DNA from: Ursus arctos
Lineage: Eukaryota > Chordata > Mammalia > Carnivora > Ursidae
Length of the DNA: 64,000 bases
Direction of reading: 5' to 3'
Assembly: GCF_023065955.2 (NCBI RefSeq)
Contig: NW_026622797.1
Span: 54,867,689 to 54,931,688, forward strand
In this document: positions 23,630-35,239 of the stretch, one piece after another
How positions within the stretch are numbered: the first letter of the stretch is position 1
How the letters are laid out: each line of letters begins with the position of its first letter
The notes under the pieces: model-generated
Told to the model about the DNA's origin: nothing
The model's input: only the letters and a program-made list of their open reading frames with translations
Databases searched by the model: none
Program-made: the position numbers and the translations under genes

Positions 23630-23899
23630 TATTAATTATTTTTTTCTCATACTACATTTGACCTCCTTCACCCATCTTTCCCACCCACCACCCTCTATCT
23701 CTACCAGCCATCAAGCTGTTCTCTGTATCTATGAGCTTCTTGTTGTTTTTTATTTTTAATTTTTATTTTTTTAGGTTCCACATATAAAAGAGAGAGAGAT
23801 CACATGGTATTTGTCTTTCTATGTGACTTATTTCATTTAGTATAATGCCCTCAAATGACAAGATTTCCTTCTTTTTTATACCTGAATAGTATTCCATGG

Positions 23900-23958
<59 letters not shown>

Positions 23959-25345
23959 ATATCTCCCAGTTTTTTAATCCATTCATCCATTGGTGGACAT
24001 TTAGGTTGTTTCCATATCCTGGCTGCTGTAATGCTGCAGTGAACATGGAGGTACATAAATCTTTTTGAATTAGTGTTTTTGTTTTCTTTAGTAAACACTC
24101 AGAAGTGAAATTGCTGGATCATATGGTAGTTCTCTTTTTAATATTCTGAGAAACCTCGATACTGTTTTCCATAGTGGCTATATCAGTGACATTCCCACCA
24201 ACAGTGCCCAGTAGTTCTCTTTTCTCCACATCCTCACCGATACTTACTTTTTCTTGTCTTTTTCATAATAGCTATTCTAACAAGTGTGAGATGATATCTC
24301 ATTATGACTTTGATTTGGATTTCACTGATGATTAATGATGTTGAGCATCTTTTCATGTATGTGTTGGCCATCTGTATGTCATCTTTTCAAAAATGTCTAT
24401 TGAGATATGCTGATCTTTTAACTGGATTATTTGGGGTTATTTTTTGCTTTTGACTTGTATGAGTTCTTTATATGTTTTGGATATTAGCCTCTTATTAGAT
24501 ATATGATTTGCAAATACTTTCTTCCATTCAGTAGGTCACCTTTCAGTTTGTTGATGGTTTCCTTTGCTGTGCAGAAGCTTTTTAGTTTGATATAGTCCCA
24601 CTTGTTTATTTCCACTTTCGTTGCTTTTGCTTTGGTGTCAGATTTGAAAAATAATCATCAAGACCTGGAGTTTTATGGCTTCAGGTCTTACATTCAAGTT
24701 TTTAATCCATTCTGAGTAAAGTTTTGTGTATGGTGTAAAATCATGATTGAGTTTCATTATTTTGCATGTAGATATCCAGTTTTGCCAACACCATTTATTG
24801 AAGAGATTATTTTTCCCATTGTATATTCTTGGCATTTTTGTCATGGATTAATTGACATTAAGTGTAGGTTTATTTCTGGGCTATTTATTTTGTTCTGTTG
24901 ATCTATGTGTCTTTTCTTTATGCCAATGTCATATTGTTTTGATAACTATATCTTTGTAATACAGTTTGAAATCAGGGAGCATAATGCCTCCAGCTTTGTT
25001 CTTTTTTCTCATGATTGCTTTGGCTATTTGGGGGTCTTTTGTGGTTCCATACAAATTTTGGGATTATTTGTTTTATTTCTGTGAAAAATGCCGTTGAGTT
25101 TTTGATAGGGATTGCAATTAATCTGTACATTGCTTTGGGCAGTATGCCATTTTAGTATTATTGATTCTTCCAAGCACAGAATATCTTTCCATTTATTTGT
25201 GTCATTTTCAGTTTCTTTCATCAATACCTTATAGCTTTCAGAGTCCAAGTCCTTTACCTCCTTGGTTAAATTAATTCCTAAGTATTTTATTCTTTTTGAT
25301 GCAATTATAAATGGGATTGTTTACTTGATTTCTCTGATAGTTGAC
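23630..25345 (-). mobile_element. L1 ORF2 (3' part) and 3'UTR, minus strand
   Basis: About 1.7 kb of L1 ORF2 C-terminal half and tail, read on the minus strand. Blocks seen in order on the plus strand: 3'UTR near 23650, 'atccattggtggacatttag' near 23986, 'ctggatcatatggtag' near 24113, 'gtgtgagatgatatctcatt' near 24283, 'gatttgcaaatactttcttcc' region near 24505, and 'aattcctaagtattttattc' near 25270. Many stops. It ends abruptly at about 25345, where a plus-strand L1 5' half begins. A GT microsatellite interrupts it. Confidence 0.93.
23909..23957. repeat. (GT)n microsatellite inside L1
   Basis: About 23 GT units preceded by a short TA run. It occupies the L1 site just upstream of the 'aatggaatattattc' block; the plus-strand L1 at 51.2-52.6 kb also carries a CA tract there. 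Confidence 0.97.
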
Positions 25346-27850
25346 ATCTTTGTGCTCTTCCTTTGCTGTGCTGCAGAGCACCAGTATCTCCCAGAAGGGA
25401 GCTTTTACATGCATTTCTTGCCCCAGATTTTGCTACTGCCATCCAGGGGATGCCTCTTGCCTGCTTGGTTTTGGAGGCTAGAGGAGCTTGTGTTCATGGT
25501 GCCATGGGATTGTCCTAATTGGTGTCATCCAGAAAGGAGCTTATACCCCTCTCTGGCACCCCAATTTTTGTGACTGCTGCCAGGGACACCTCTACATTGG
25601 TTTGGTGGCCAGTGGGAACATAATTGTATGTCCCACAAAAGAAAGATTTCTTAAACGGATACTACTCTAAGGGGACAGCAAGAGGCAACTGACTCAGGAG
25701 GTTTGTAAAAGGAGTCTATCTGATAATCATCATGGCTGCAGCCTGAAGTACAAGTTGCTAATTAAACACACATTCAGGGGTTGACTGTAACCCTTTCCAG
25801 AGACCTCAGAGGGCAGGTGCTATCTTCACCTCTCCTCTGCTGCATTCCAGAGCACTAGTCTTTCCTAGAGAGGAGCTCTTTATGTGTCTGTGTCCTGGGT
25901 TTTACATCTGGGGCTCTGACTTTTGCTGCTGCTCCTCAGGGGATTGATTCCCTTTGATCTACTGGCTTTGGTGATATAGAGGGCCGAAATTCCTGGGTTC
26001 CCCAGGACTATTGCAATCAGAGAAATAGTTGTGGATGGGCTACCACCCCCAGGGCACTGCACGGATAGTAGACTGAGGCCCACCCCCTCATGGGTAAAGG
26101 AGGCCTCTTTGCTTTTCCCAGAGCTCTGGCCTGGGGGGTAGGCTTCAGGTTCGACACACATCTAGTGGCCTGTGGAGTTGCTCTCAAGGAACATAGGCTA
26201 TAGATGACATCTTGGTGCTCTCTCTGCTTTACTCCAGCTCACCAGTATCTCCCAGAGAGGAGCTTATACACTTGTCTGGAGCCCAATTTTTGCAACTGAC
26301 CCACAGGGGGCATCACCAGATCGCCTGGCTCTGGTGGCCAGCAGAGTTTATGCTTGAGGTCTGAGGAGGTTCTGTATTTTGCATACTTTTGAAAGGTTCT
26401 ATCTAAGGGTCTGGCTTCCAATCAGCTTGAACCTAGGTGTTGAGATCCTCCTCTTAGGGACCCTGAAAGGTCATTGCACATCCTTAACTGTTGGGAGTTA
26501 TTAAAAATATAATAGGCTGCTTGGACAAGCATAGAGTTTTGAGAGATAACAAAGAACTGGAACAGGATTTTTAAAAAATGCTTATCTCCTAAAGGAAGCC
26601 ATTCCCTCAAGAATGGGGGAGGTGGTTTTTTCATCTACTGTAAAGAAACTAAGGACACCTGGGTGGCACAGTCAGTTAAACATCTGACTCTTGGTTTCGG
26701 CTCAGGTTGTGATCTCAGGGTCATGAGACTGAGGTCCAAGTCAGGCTCCACACTCAGCACAGAGTCTGCTTAAGTTTCTGGGTTTTATGTCTGCCTCTGC
26801 CCCTCCCCCTCCACCCCCATGCTCACTCACATGCTCTGTCTGTAAAATAAATAAATAAATCTGAAAAAATAAATAAATAAACCAGCAGAGACAGTCAAGC
26901 AAATGAAGAAATTCAGAAATATGCTCCAAATAAAAGAGCAAGATAAAAATTAGGGGGGAAAAAAGCTTAGTTAATGGAGATAAGTGATTTACTTGATAAA
27001 GAGTTCAAAGTAAAGGTCATAAATATGCTTACTGAACTGGAAAGAAGAATGGATTAATACAACGAGAACTTGAAAGAAGAGATGGAAAATATAAGAAAGT
27101 ACCAAATATAACTCATGGAGTGAAGAATGCAGTAATTGAACTGAAAAATTCATGAGAGTAGTTCAGTAGCAGATTAGGTGAAGAAGAAAGGATCAGTGAA
27201 CTCGACTATGAGGTAGTAGAACTCACCCAATCAAAGCAGAAAAAAAAAAAAAAAAAGAATGCAAAAAAAATGATGATAGCTTAAGGGACCTCCAAGACAA
27301 CATCAGATGGACTAACATTCACATGATAGGGCTCCCAGACAAGGGAGAAAGGAGAAGAAATCTTATTTGAAGAAACAAAGGCTAAAAACCCCTAACTGAG
27401 GTAAGCAAACAGGTATCCAGATCCAGGAAGCCCAGAGAGTTCCAAATATGATGAACCTAATGAACCTCACACCAAGACACATTATGATTAAAATAGCAAA
27501 CGTTAAAGACAAGGAGAGAATCTTAAAAGCAGCAAGAAATAACCGCTTCTCATGTAGAAGAGAACTCTATTTTAAAATTATCAGATTTTTTTTTAGCAGA
27601 AACTTTGTAATCCAAAAGGGAGTAGCACAATACATTCAAAGCACTGAAATAAAAACAGACAAGCAAGCAAGGCAAAACTTGTAGCCAAGAATGTTCTACT
27701 CAGCAATGCTATCATTCAGAATTGAAGGAGAGACAAAGAGTTTTCCAGGCAAGAAGAAACAAATTTTCCTTTCCAAACAAAGGGGAAAGGAAGGGAAAAT
27801 TTACCTGGAAGATGTTTGTCTATTTAAAAAATACAAAGTATCAAAAATAA
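25346..27850 (+). mobile_element. L1 5'UTR plus ORF1 relic, plus strand
   Basis: 25346-26640 is GC-richer and contains three related blocks ('caccagtatctcccag' near 25380 and 26239, a diverged one near 25853) resembling an old L1 5'UTR with repeated units. From 26880 the sequence matches L1M ORF1: 'gataagtgatttacttgata' near 26981, 'aaggatcagtgaactcga' near 27188, 'ccaagacacattatgattaa' near 27472 and 'gcaatgctatcattcagaat' near 27703. ORF1 is broken by stops. A SINE splits it at 26653-26878. The frames at 25262-26634 on either strand belong to the 5'UTR and are not genes. Confidence 0.82.
26653..26878 (+). mobile_element. SINEC SINE, older subtype, plus strand
   Basis: Head 'ggacacctgggtggcacag', older 'gactcttggtttcggctcag' body and two AAATAAATAAA tail blocks. 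It interrupts the L1 5' region between UTR and ORF1. Confidence 0.95.
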
Positions 27851-28034
27851 TTTGCCCGCCCTGGGCAGCACAGGCGTATACTTTCTCTCTCTCATTTAAG
27901 AGGTTTACCAAAGTCTCAGATTTCATGCTTCCATTTAGTCTGTAGGTAAGATGATTATTTTGTCCTACTCAAAGGATCATGCCCATCAGATACATTGATA
28001 GGTAGAACATGAGATTAAAATCTGGGAGACTTTA

Positions 28035-28234
28035 GGGGCCCCTGGGTGGCTCAGTCATTAGGCCGCTGCCTTAGGCTCAGGGCGTGGTCCTGGCCTTCTG
28101 GGATCCAGCCCCACATCAGGCTCCTCCGCTGGGAGCCTGCTTCTTCCTCTCCCACTCCCCCTGCTTGTGTTCCCTCTCTCACTGGCTGTCTCTCTCTCTC
28201 TCTGTCAAATAAATAAATAAAATCTTTAAAAAAA
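28035..28234 (+). mobile_element. SINEC SINE, young subtype, plus strand
   Basis: Head 'ggggcccctgggtggctcag' with the young-type 'gagcctgcttcttcctctcc' body. A near-perfect target-site duplication AAAATCTGGGAGACTTTAG (28017-28035; the right copy at about 28235-28253 has one mismatch) marks the borders. Confidence 0.96.
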
Positions 28235-28254
28235 AAAATCTGGGAGACCTTAGA

Positions 28255-28880
28255 GATATGTTGTCAGGCTCTGAAGAGCAAATCTCAGGCTCTTTAAATG
28301 ATGTAAGAAATATCATGTGAAAAACAAGTAAATTTTCCTTGTATCTGCTAGCACTCAGAGAGTTGCATGCCTTTTGGTGGATATTGGTAGATTTCCTATG
28401 GATTTTGAATGCAGAATATAATGTGTTTGTGTGTATTTTGTGTGTATTTCTGGGACCTTTTTACCAACTGACCTTAAAGTTTGCCTGTTTCCAGTTAGGT
28501 CCTTGTTAAAGAAGGCTTTATGTGCTGTTCAGACTGCACTGCAATTCCTGTCTTTCACTCTTTTTCACTCTTTAACCAAGAATATCTAGTTAGATTGGGA
28601 AGCTGTATGGATCCCATAGCACATTTTAATAGGACAGACACAGTAGGGACCTGTAGGTTTTAGGACACACATTTATATATTAGTAAGTAACTTTTTCTTT
28701 TGAAAAACTACTCTTAATTTGCAGAAGGTTCCTGTACAAATTGAATGCCTCATCGTAAACGCAAATGACATGAATCTAAAGTGCCTTTCATCTGATATGT
28801 GTTACATGATTTTCTGAACCATAAGTGTCATATATGAAGAATGTTCCATCCTCAAATGAAAGTTATATTTACATCTCTAT
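28255..28880. other. Unassigned sequence, no gene seen
   Basis: About 630 bases without a recognised repeat or gene. Confidence 0.4.
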
Positions 28881-28884
28881 GTAG

Positions 28885-29075
28885 CTCTATTTCTAGCTGT
28901 CTATGTAAGAGTGGGGATTATCAGATCCTAAAATCATCCTTTGACATATTTCTATGCATTGATTTATTTTTAGTCTTTCACACTAGAAAGGAAGCTTTAT
29001 GAGAGCAAGAATTCTGTCTTGTTTATTACTCTGTCACCCATAATTAGAAAAATATTGGCACATAGGAATAAAATT
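28885..29075 (+). mobile_element. L2 3' tail fragment, plus strand
   Basis: The arrangement 'cactagaaaggaagctttatgagagcaagaattctgtcttgtt...' (28980-29060) followed by a 'ttggcacataggaataaa' block is the conserved L2 3' end (ACTAGAnTGTAAGCTCC...GGCACATAGTAGG). Diverged, non-coding. Confidence 0.6.
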
Positions 29076-29240
29076 TAAAATGTATGTATTTTTGAAGGAC
29101 TCCGTGAAAGGGGATTCCCTAAAATTGATGTTCTGGATCTAAAGAGCCTCTCCCATTTTACTTTCTCTGCCAATCTCTCCTTCAAATCTCTAATGCTCAT
29201 TTTACACATTTATTTGGTAATAGCTTCAAGAGTCATTCTG

Positions 29241-29468
29241 GGTACAACTGGGTAGCTTATTTGGTTAAGCGGCTGACTCTCAATTTCAGCTCAGGTCATG
29301 TTCTCAGGGTCCTGGGATCCTGCATGAGGCTTCATGCTCAGTTGGGAATCTGCTTGAGGATTCTCTCTCTCCATTGTCCTTTGCCCCTGCCCCACCCATG
29401 CTCTCTCACACGCTCTCTCTCAAATAAATAAATAAATAAATAAATAAATCTTTTTTTTTTTTTTTTTG
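29241..29468 (+). mobile_element. SINEC SINE with T-rich tail, plus strand
   Basis: Diverged SINE head 'ggtacaactgggtagcttat', older-type body, (AAAT)n at 29421-29449 and then an unusual run of about 17 T at 29451-29467. A direct repeat AG-TCATTCTG lies at 29230-29240 and 29471-29479. The T-run is in the position of a Pol III terminator. Confidence 0.92.
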
Positions 29469-29479
29469 AAGTCATTCTG

Positions 29480-30310
29480 TTCTGCTGATTGTAGTAATGA
29501 AGGGGGGAAACTCTAGGAGACAGTAATAAAAGAAACAGTGACTGACTCTTTCTCTAGAGGGAGTATTTCTATCACCCTCTAAGCATCAAATAAGAATAAA
29601 TAGATATAATACTTTACATATTTTCTCATTTCTCTCATCATTATGCAACTTATGCAATTTATCTAGAGTTCCTGATATACTAATATTTTATAGTACAATT
29701 AATATTCAGTTTTAACAATTTCACCCTTTATGAAATTGCCTTAGGTTGCAATTACATGGCTTGTGTAGAGTAATTAATTAAGCAGCTGCTTTTGAATCCG
29801 TATCATATTATTTGACTTTATAACCTCTAATAATGATGATTCTATTACCTACCATGAAAAATCTTTTCTCTAGGCCTAATTTTGCCTTTATTGAAATCTA
29901 CTCTAACCCTTCATTATTTTAGTGTAGTATACTGTACAAAGAAACAGAAGATCAATTTTTGTTGTATTTTTTAGTAATAAGGATAAAGCCTTTACTTTTT
30001 CAAATTACGTAGTCAGAGAGCCCCAACAGCATTTTTAACGGAGGAAAAAAAGAAAGCTGCTCTGATAGAGTATGAAATCATATTCAAACAGCTCCTGGAA
30101 TTTTCTGTCAGTGTGTTCTGAAATACTGGCCTTATTGCTTTTTTCTGAGCCTTGATGAATTTTTTCAACCAGTTTTTTCAACCAGGGCATTCATGTCGAT
30201 CTGACAATATCTAAAATCAAATTGAGTTCACAAGGAGCCCTGTCACATGGCTTGCATTGTTCTTCTGGTGCTTCTGTAGCCATACCTATAGTAAACTAGA
30301 ATAATAGCGT
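29480..30310. other. Unassigned AT-rich sequence
   Basis: No gene or repeat recognised over 830 bases. A 13-bp tandem duplication of TTTTTTCAACCAG occurs at about 30161-30186. Confidence 0.4.
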
Positions 30311-30314
30311 TAAT

Positions 30315-30525
30315 AATGATATCAAATAGCATGTTTTTGTGAGCTCACAATGTACCAGATGCCGTGTTAGACATTTTACATTTATCATTTTATTATAATA
30401 CCTACTAGGAAATAGATATTAATATTATCTGCATTATTTAGGGAGGTTTCAGAGCCTATGATCACAGAGCTGACAAGTCATATAAATATCATTAAAAATC
30501 AGGAGTGACTCTGTGCTCTATAATT
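30315..30525 (-). mobile_element. MIR SINE, minus strand
   Basis: The plus strand shows the reverse complement of MIR: 'ctcacaatgtaccagatgcc' (for ACTATGTGCCAGGCACTG), 'acattttacatttatcattt', 'taatacctactaggaaatag' and 'cacagagctgacaagtca' in the right order. Ancient tRNA-derived SINE, inactive. Confidence 0.75.
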
Positions 30526-30529
30526 ATGC

Positions 30530-32245
30530 CAACCATTTATAGCCAGGATGAGATATAGGTGTCCAGGGATTCATTTATTGTATAACCAAATCTGATTCTT
30601 AATTGTGACCCTTGAAAATATCAATGACATAATAAATCTTGTGTAATGAAAGGAAACATTTAATGAAAAGAAACCTGTGTGTGGGCAACTCAGGTGTTAA
30701 GCACATAATAGTAATGACACTGTTGTTGATTTTTGTTTAACAAATTGATTTGCACTTTGTCATTTAAACATATGACAGGCTGAAATTTTCCATCATTCAT
30801 TGAGTCTGTCTAAATCACTAAATTCATACTAACAATTGTGTAGTACAGATTTGATCATTACTGTCATGATTAATCACAGTATACATGGCATTTTTAAGAA
30901 TGCATGGCAACTGTTCTGGTGCACAGATTAGTCTCTTTTCGTACAGTGTTTAGTATCTTTCAAATCTCTAGTTCCTGCGCTAGGGCAGTAGTTAGTATCT
31001 CCTACGAACTGATGTCCTGACTTCATTTCCAGCATTCCTACAGCTTGAGGGTATTTGGAATAATTAGATGTGATCCGATCAATACTCAGAGGCTTCAGTG
31101 ATTCTAATCAAAAGAACATTTTATTAAAAATATAAACATTGGAATGGCTAATTTTACATATTTCATTTCTGTCATTCTTGCTCACCTCCACAAAGTGAAA
31201 TCTTTTTTTTTTTTTTTCTTTCCTTGTCTGCCTTCTTTCTCACTCCTACTGGACAAGAACCACTCTTGGGGAAAATCATATAAATGCACAGATCATCATG
31301 TCTACATTTGGATGAGATTCTCCTATTAAGTGTTTCGACTCAGCTCTATTTCACATTTATCAATGCCATCTTCACTTTCACTGGGTACTCTGAAGACAGC
31401 ATATCCAGCCATTAAACAACATTGCCTCACATCCTCACTTTTTGGAAGAATATTTTCGCTACTTCCCTGCCTTGACCAAATTCTGGTTCTTCTATGGGGG
31501 CGCTGCTTGCCTGGGGCTGCTCAGCGTGCTGGCCCTGTGTAGTGAATTCTTGGATGTAGATCGTATCCTCAGTACCTCATTGCTGCTTCCATCCCTTTGT
31601 CTTAACTACTGTTCATTATGTTACTTGAGTACTGACAGCTTCCTCCTGGTCATTGACCTGCATTTTGAAGACTTTAATTTGTGTCTTATCTTTTTACTCG
31701 TAAATTCCAAGGAGCTTTAGCTCATATGAACATACCTTTTTCCACCTACCACTCACAATTTCTTTATATTCCCACTGTTAACTTTGTTCTTATTAGACCT
31801 AAGAATGTTCCACACACGTTCCTTGCAGTGAGGATAAATGCAGATAATGTTTTCTTCATAACGTCTTTTATATAGAGCTCCATTAGAAAGCCAAACAAAT
31901 GGAGGAAAAAACTCCCAAATATCTGGCTTGAACTGAGAGGTAAGGGAAAAGAGATAGATTTTAAAAAACAATCTTTTTCCTAACAGTTACTGCAAATTAT
32001 ATTGTAATTTTAGGATTCAAAATAGTAATTATTAAGCCTCTCATATATTAACATTTTCCATTTTACCAACACAATTTCTTGGTTATTTGTGCATCTTATT
32101 CATTGAAATGCTCTAATTTTGAAATTTTAGACTCTAACATTATACCTGGCAATTGGCATCATATTTTTCATCCTCTTACTCATGGATTCCTAATTCACCA
32201 TATTTCCAAAGACATTTTTGACATTCAGTCTCTTTAGCTTGTTTT
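30530..32245. other. Unassigned, with a short GC-rich coding-like patch
   Basis: Mostly AT-rich without a recognised repeat. A run of about 15 T lies at 31202-31217. Within it, 31442-31560 is locally GC-rich and reads in one plus frame as a hydrophobic, membrane-like stretch (FWFFYGGAACLGLLSVLAL). I cannot match it to a protein. The flanks are pyrimidine-rich and may be an old LINE; no splice sites were established. Confidence 0.3.
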
Positions 32246-32249
32246 AACC

Positions 32250-32400
32250 ACTTTGAGTGTTCTTGGGCTGCTTACTTAATTCTTTGTGTTTGAGTTATTT
32301 CATCTGTAAAATGAGTTAATAATGGCATCAACTTTATGATTAAATAAGAACAATAAGAACAATTTCTGGCACACAAAGATTACAAAGTAATTCTTAGCTA
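32250..32400 (+). mobile_element. MIR SINE, plus strand
   Basis: Blocks 'gggctgcttacttaattctt', 'gagttatttcatctgtaaaatg', 'gattaaataagaa' and 'tttctggcacaca' correspond in order to the MIR core (CAAGTTACTTAACC...CATCTGTAAAATGGG...GCCTGGCACA). Confidence 0.75.
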
Positions 32401-32654
32401 TTCACATTAATTATACTATTCATATCATCATTATTATTCTATTATTTTTTATCTATTCTTGAAATGAGTCCTTTTTCCTCATTTCTTCTCCTTCCTTAAC
32501 TAAGATTCTTCAGTGTTTACATCCTTTCTTACGTGTATGTTCAACTGCTCTGTTCACTTTGCCTTTTCCTGGAGCCACGCAGGAAAAGCCAATAATACAT
32601 TAATCCCATAATGACATTGTCTGTTTTTTGTTTATTTGTTTGTTTAGCCTATAA

Positions 32655-33045
32655 AAAATATTTTTATTACGAGTCTTGTTAAATATTCACTACAGGGCTC
32701 CTGGGTGGCTCAGTTGGTTAAGTGTCTGGCTTCAGCTCGAGTCATGATCCCAGGGTTCTGAGATCCAGCCCACATTGGGCTCCCTGCTCAGCGGGGGGTC
32801 CTCCGCTTCTCCCTCTCCCTCTGCAGTTCCCTCTGCTTGTGCTCTCTCGAACTCTTTCTCTGTCAAATGAATAAATAAAATCTTAAAAAAAATACTTCAC
32901 TACATGCATTGTGGAATGTATATCACTTCCATTCACTGAAAGAAAACTCTGCTGTTACAAACATCTTTATTACAAGTCTTTTAAACACTTTAGTACATTC
33001 ACTACATAATGGATATTACTTCCATTCACTGAAAGAACTCTGTGC
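32655..33045. repeat. Tandem duplication of about 80-95 bp, split by a SINE
   Basis: Unit A runs 32661-32694 and resumes at about 32903-32950 after a SINE. Unit B runs about 32964-33040. Both contain 'tttattac(a/g)agtctt', 'attcactaca', 'tatcacttccattcactgaa'-like blocks and a CTCTG end. The SINE therefore landed in one copy after, or independently of, the duplication. A weaker third copy may follow to 33165. Confidence 0.75.
32695..32889 (+). mobile_element. SINEC SINE, plus strand, inside tandem duplication
   Basis: Head 'gggctcctgggtggctcag', older-type body, tail AATGAATAAATAAAATCTTA. A target-site duplication AATA(T/C)TTCACTACA is seen before and after, with one extra base. Confidence 0.95.
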
Positions 33046-33177
33046 TGAACCCAGGGTGCAAAGAGCTTCCTAGAGGCATCTTTATATTAAAAATCTTTTT
33101 AAAAAATCGTGTTCCACTTTTTTTTTGCCATTTTAGAAAAAAAATCACTGAAAGAATAAGTTTGTACAGTTTCTCTG

Positions 33178-33345
33178 TATTTATTTTATGTCTGAGGTAT
33201 AATTGACATATAACATTAGTTTCAGGTGTAGAACATATTGATTCAGTATTTGTATACATTGTGAAATAATCACCACAGTAAGTCTAGTTACCCTCTGATG
33301 TTCTCTGTTTCTATACCCACACTCCTGAGTGCTGCTGAAGAAAAA
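33178..33345 (-). mobile_element. L1 3'UTR fragment, minus strand
   Basis: The plus strand contains the reverse complement of an L1 tail: 'tgaggtataattgacatata', 'agtttcaggtgtagaacata', 'aataatcaccacagtaagtc'. Short, 5'-truncated. Confidence 0.82.
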
Positions 33346-33391
33346 TCACTAACAAAAATTACTAAGAGTCATTAGAAATCATGGTTCCCCC

Positions 33392-33567
33392 AGGGCACCT
33401 GAGTGGCTCAGTCATTAAGCATCTACCTTAGCTCAGGTCATGATCCCAGGGTCCTGGGATTGAGTCCCGCATCAGGCTCCTCCCTTCTACCCCAGCCTCC
33501 TGCTCATGCACTCATCTCTCTCTCACGCTCTCTCTCAAATAAATAAATAAAATCTTTATACATATAC
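33392..33567 (+). mobile_element. SINEC SINE, shortened, plus strand
   Basis: Head 'gggcacctgagtggctcag', a body shortened by small internal deletions, AAATAAATAAAATCTTTA tail. Perfect 11-bp duplication TCATGGTTCCC at 33379-33389 and 33568-33578. Confidence 0.95.
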
Positions 33568-33609
33568 TCATGGTTCCCAAAATCAGCGGTCACTTCAATG
33601 CTTTTTGGA

Positions 33610-34350
33610 AATTCTATTATAGGTCACTAGTCAGCACCTTCATTATTCCCGTTGGTGGCTAATAAAAATCTTCACTGAGCTCCTGAAGTCCCCTTTACCA
33701 CCTTTACCCACCTCCCCCATTTTCCAGAGATGATCTTCCTTCTTACTTCAAAATACAATAATAAAAACAATTAGACGCAAACTTCCTGAATTTCCTATCA
33801 TCTCCCATTATGAATTTATCTACACTTGATCTCATGGATATTTCCTGTTTTCCCTGAGATGGAGGAGTATTTGCCCCTCCACTATTGAAATCTAAGCCAT
33901 CCACCTGGTTTTATTTTATCCTGGTCTTTCCTTTGCCTTCTGGGGAGCTACTTTATCACTCATGTTTGATTCTTTGTCTCAAAATAAACAGACTCCAATG
34001 TGTTACATTAAGACAAAAAGAAAAGAAAGACCATTTAACTATTTGTCCTTCAAACTCTTGTTCCCGCCTGCTCGAACCAGGCTCAGCCACTAAAGTCTGT
34101 GCTCCTTGTCCTCATATTCACAGGATTGATCTGCACTTCATTTCTTACCATTTTGGTTTCTACTGTCTATTCACTAAATCTACTTTGGTAAATGAGCTTA
34201 CTGAAGCAATATTTATAATGATCACTAACCTGCGATAGGTATCATGGAATCCATACATCTGTATTTATAACATCTACATCTATCAGTCTCTCCAGAAGTT
34301 ACTCAGATTCATTTTAGGAGACAAAAAGCACAGTCTGTAGAGCTAACGTA
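33610..34350 (+). mobile_element. L2 LINE fragment, plus strand
   Basis: Pyrimidine-rich plus-strand sequence whose order of blocks resembles the linker between endonuclease and reverse transcriptase of L2 ('cactgagctcctgaagtccc', 'tacccacctcccccattttc', 'cctgcctgctcgaacc'-like). The plus frame at 33885-34238 is a decayed remnant and not a gene. Confidence 0.5.
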
Positions 34351-34990
34351 CAGGTTGCTCTATTCTCCAGACTCTTCTTTCACTGCACAGAAGCTCGGGG
34401 GTACCCACGAATGGGATAACATTCTCCTTTCAATCAAATGTGGTTCATGGGATTTCTGATGCTGCTTTAGTAGCTGGTAATTTTTTCCAGATTATGGGAG
34501 TAATTTTCAAAATTGTATACATTAGGGGAACTTTCTATAGTGTGGTCCCTTTGGCCTGTTCATTGCATGTCGTTATAAAACACTGTGATAAAATATAGTG
34601 GCTGTCAGGCGTTCTAATAGGCTCATGGGGTATGCAGAGCCCTGTTAACTGCCACTGTGGCAGAAAGGGCCATAGGTAGAGAGAGTGAGGCTGTGTGAAC
34701 AGCTTTTCTATAAACCGCAGAAGCACCACCTTCAGCCAGAGCTGTTCCATCATAAAACGTATTCCAAATACATTTAGCTTCTCTGTAATTTTTGTTCATA
34801 GAAAGTTTCCATGGCCAAATCTAATGAATTGCAAGAGACTCTGGTGTCAGACACACCTGGGATTTAGCTTTATGTCTCCCACTTTCTAGCTATGCCTTCT
34901 CAGCTAAATTAGTTTTTGACCTGTTTCTTATCCATAACAGGGCTATGATTTCAGATTTCAAGGCTGTAAGACATAGACCTAATACATACA
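34351..34990. other. Unassigned sequence, no gene seen
   Basis: A slightly more GC-rich patch at 34590-34750 has no recognisable domain on either strand. No repeat family identified. Confidence 0.35.
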
Positions 34991-34994
34991 AACG

Positions 34995-35160
34995 ACAGCA
35001 ATAATTACTTTTACTTACAAACTTAGGAGATAAATAACATTATCTTCATTCTATAAATAAAGAAACCATGGCTTTAAGCTAGGGTGTAAATGTTGAAGAG
35101 GACTCAGCTGGTCACAGAGAGATTGAACTCACATTGATCTGATTCCATACTCGGAAAGAT
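34995..35160 (-). mobile_element. MIR SINE, minus strand
   Basis: Reverse complement of MIR: 'cattatcttcattctataaataaagaaacc' (for the GAGGAAACTGAGGC core reversed), then 'agctggtcacagagagattg' and 'gaactcacattgatctgatt' for the GATTCGAACCC-like head. Confidence 0.7.
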
Positions 35161-35239
35161 GTGGTACTTGGTACTTTACATAACACAGCAAGTGCCAAGC
35201 CAATAGTGAGTGATAAGAAGGGTCTTACCAAATTTCTGT

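Noticed and set aside
25262..26634. Cluster of 60-103 codon frames on both strands
   Set aside because: They fall in the GC-richer L1 5'UTR-like segment, overlap in conflicting frames and show no domain.
27448..27945. Plus frames of 78 and 84 codons as small genes
   Set aside because: They are pieces of broken L1 ORF1; block order matches the ORF1 C-terminal region.
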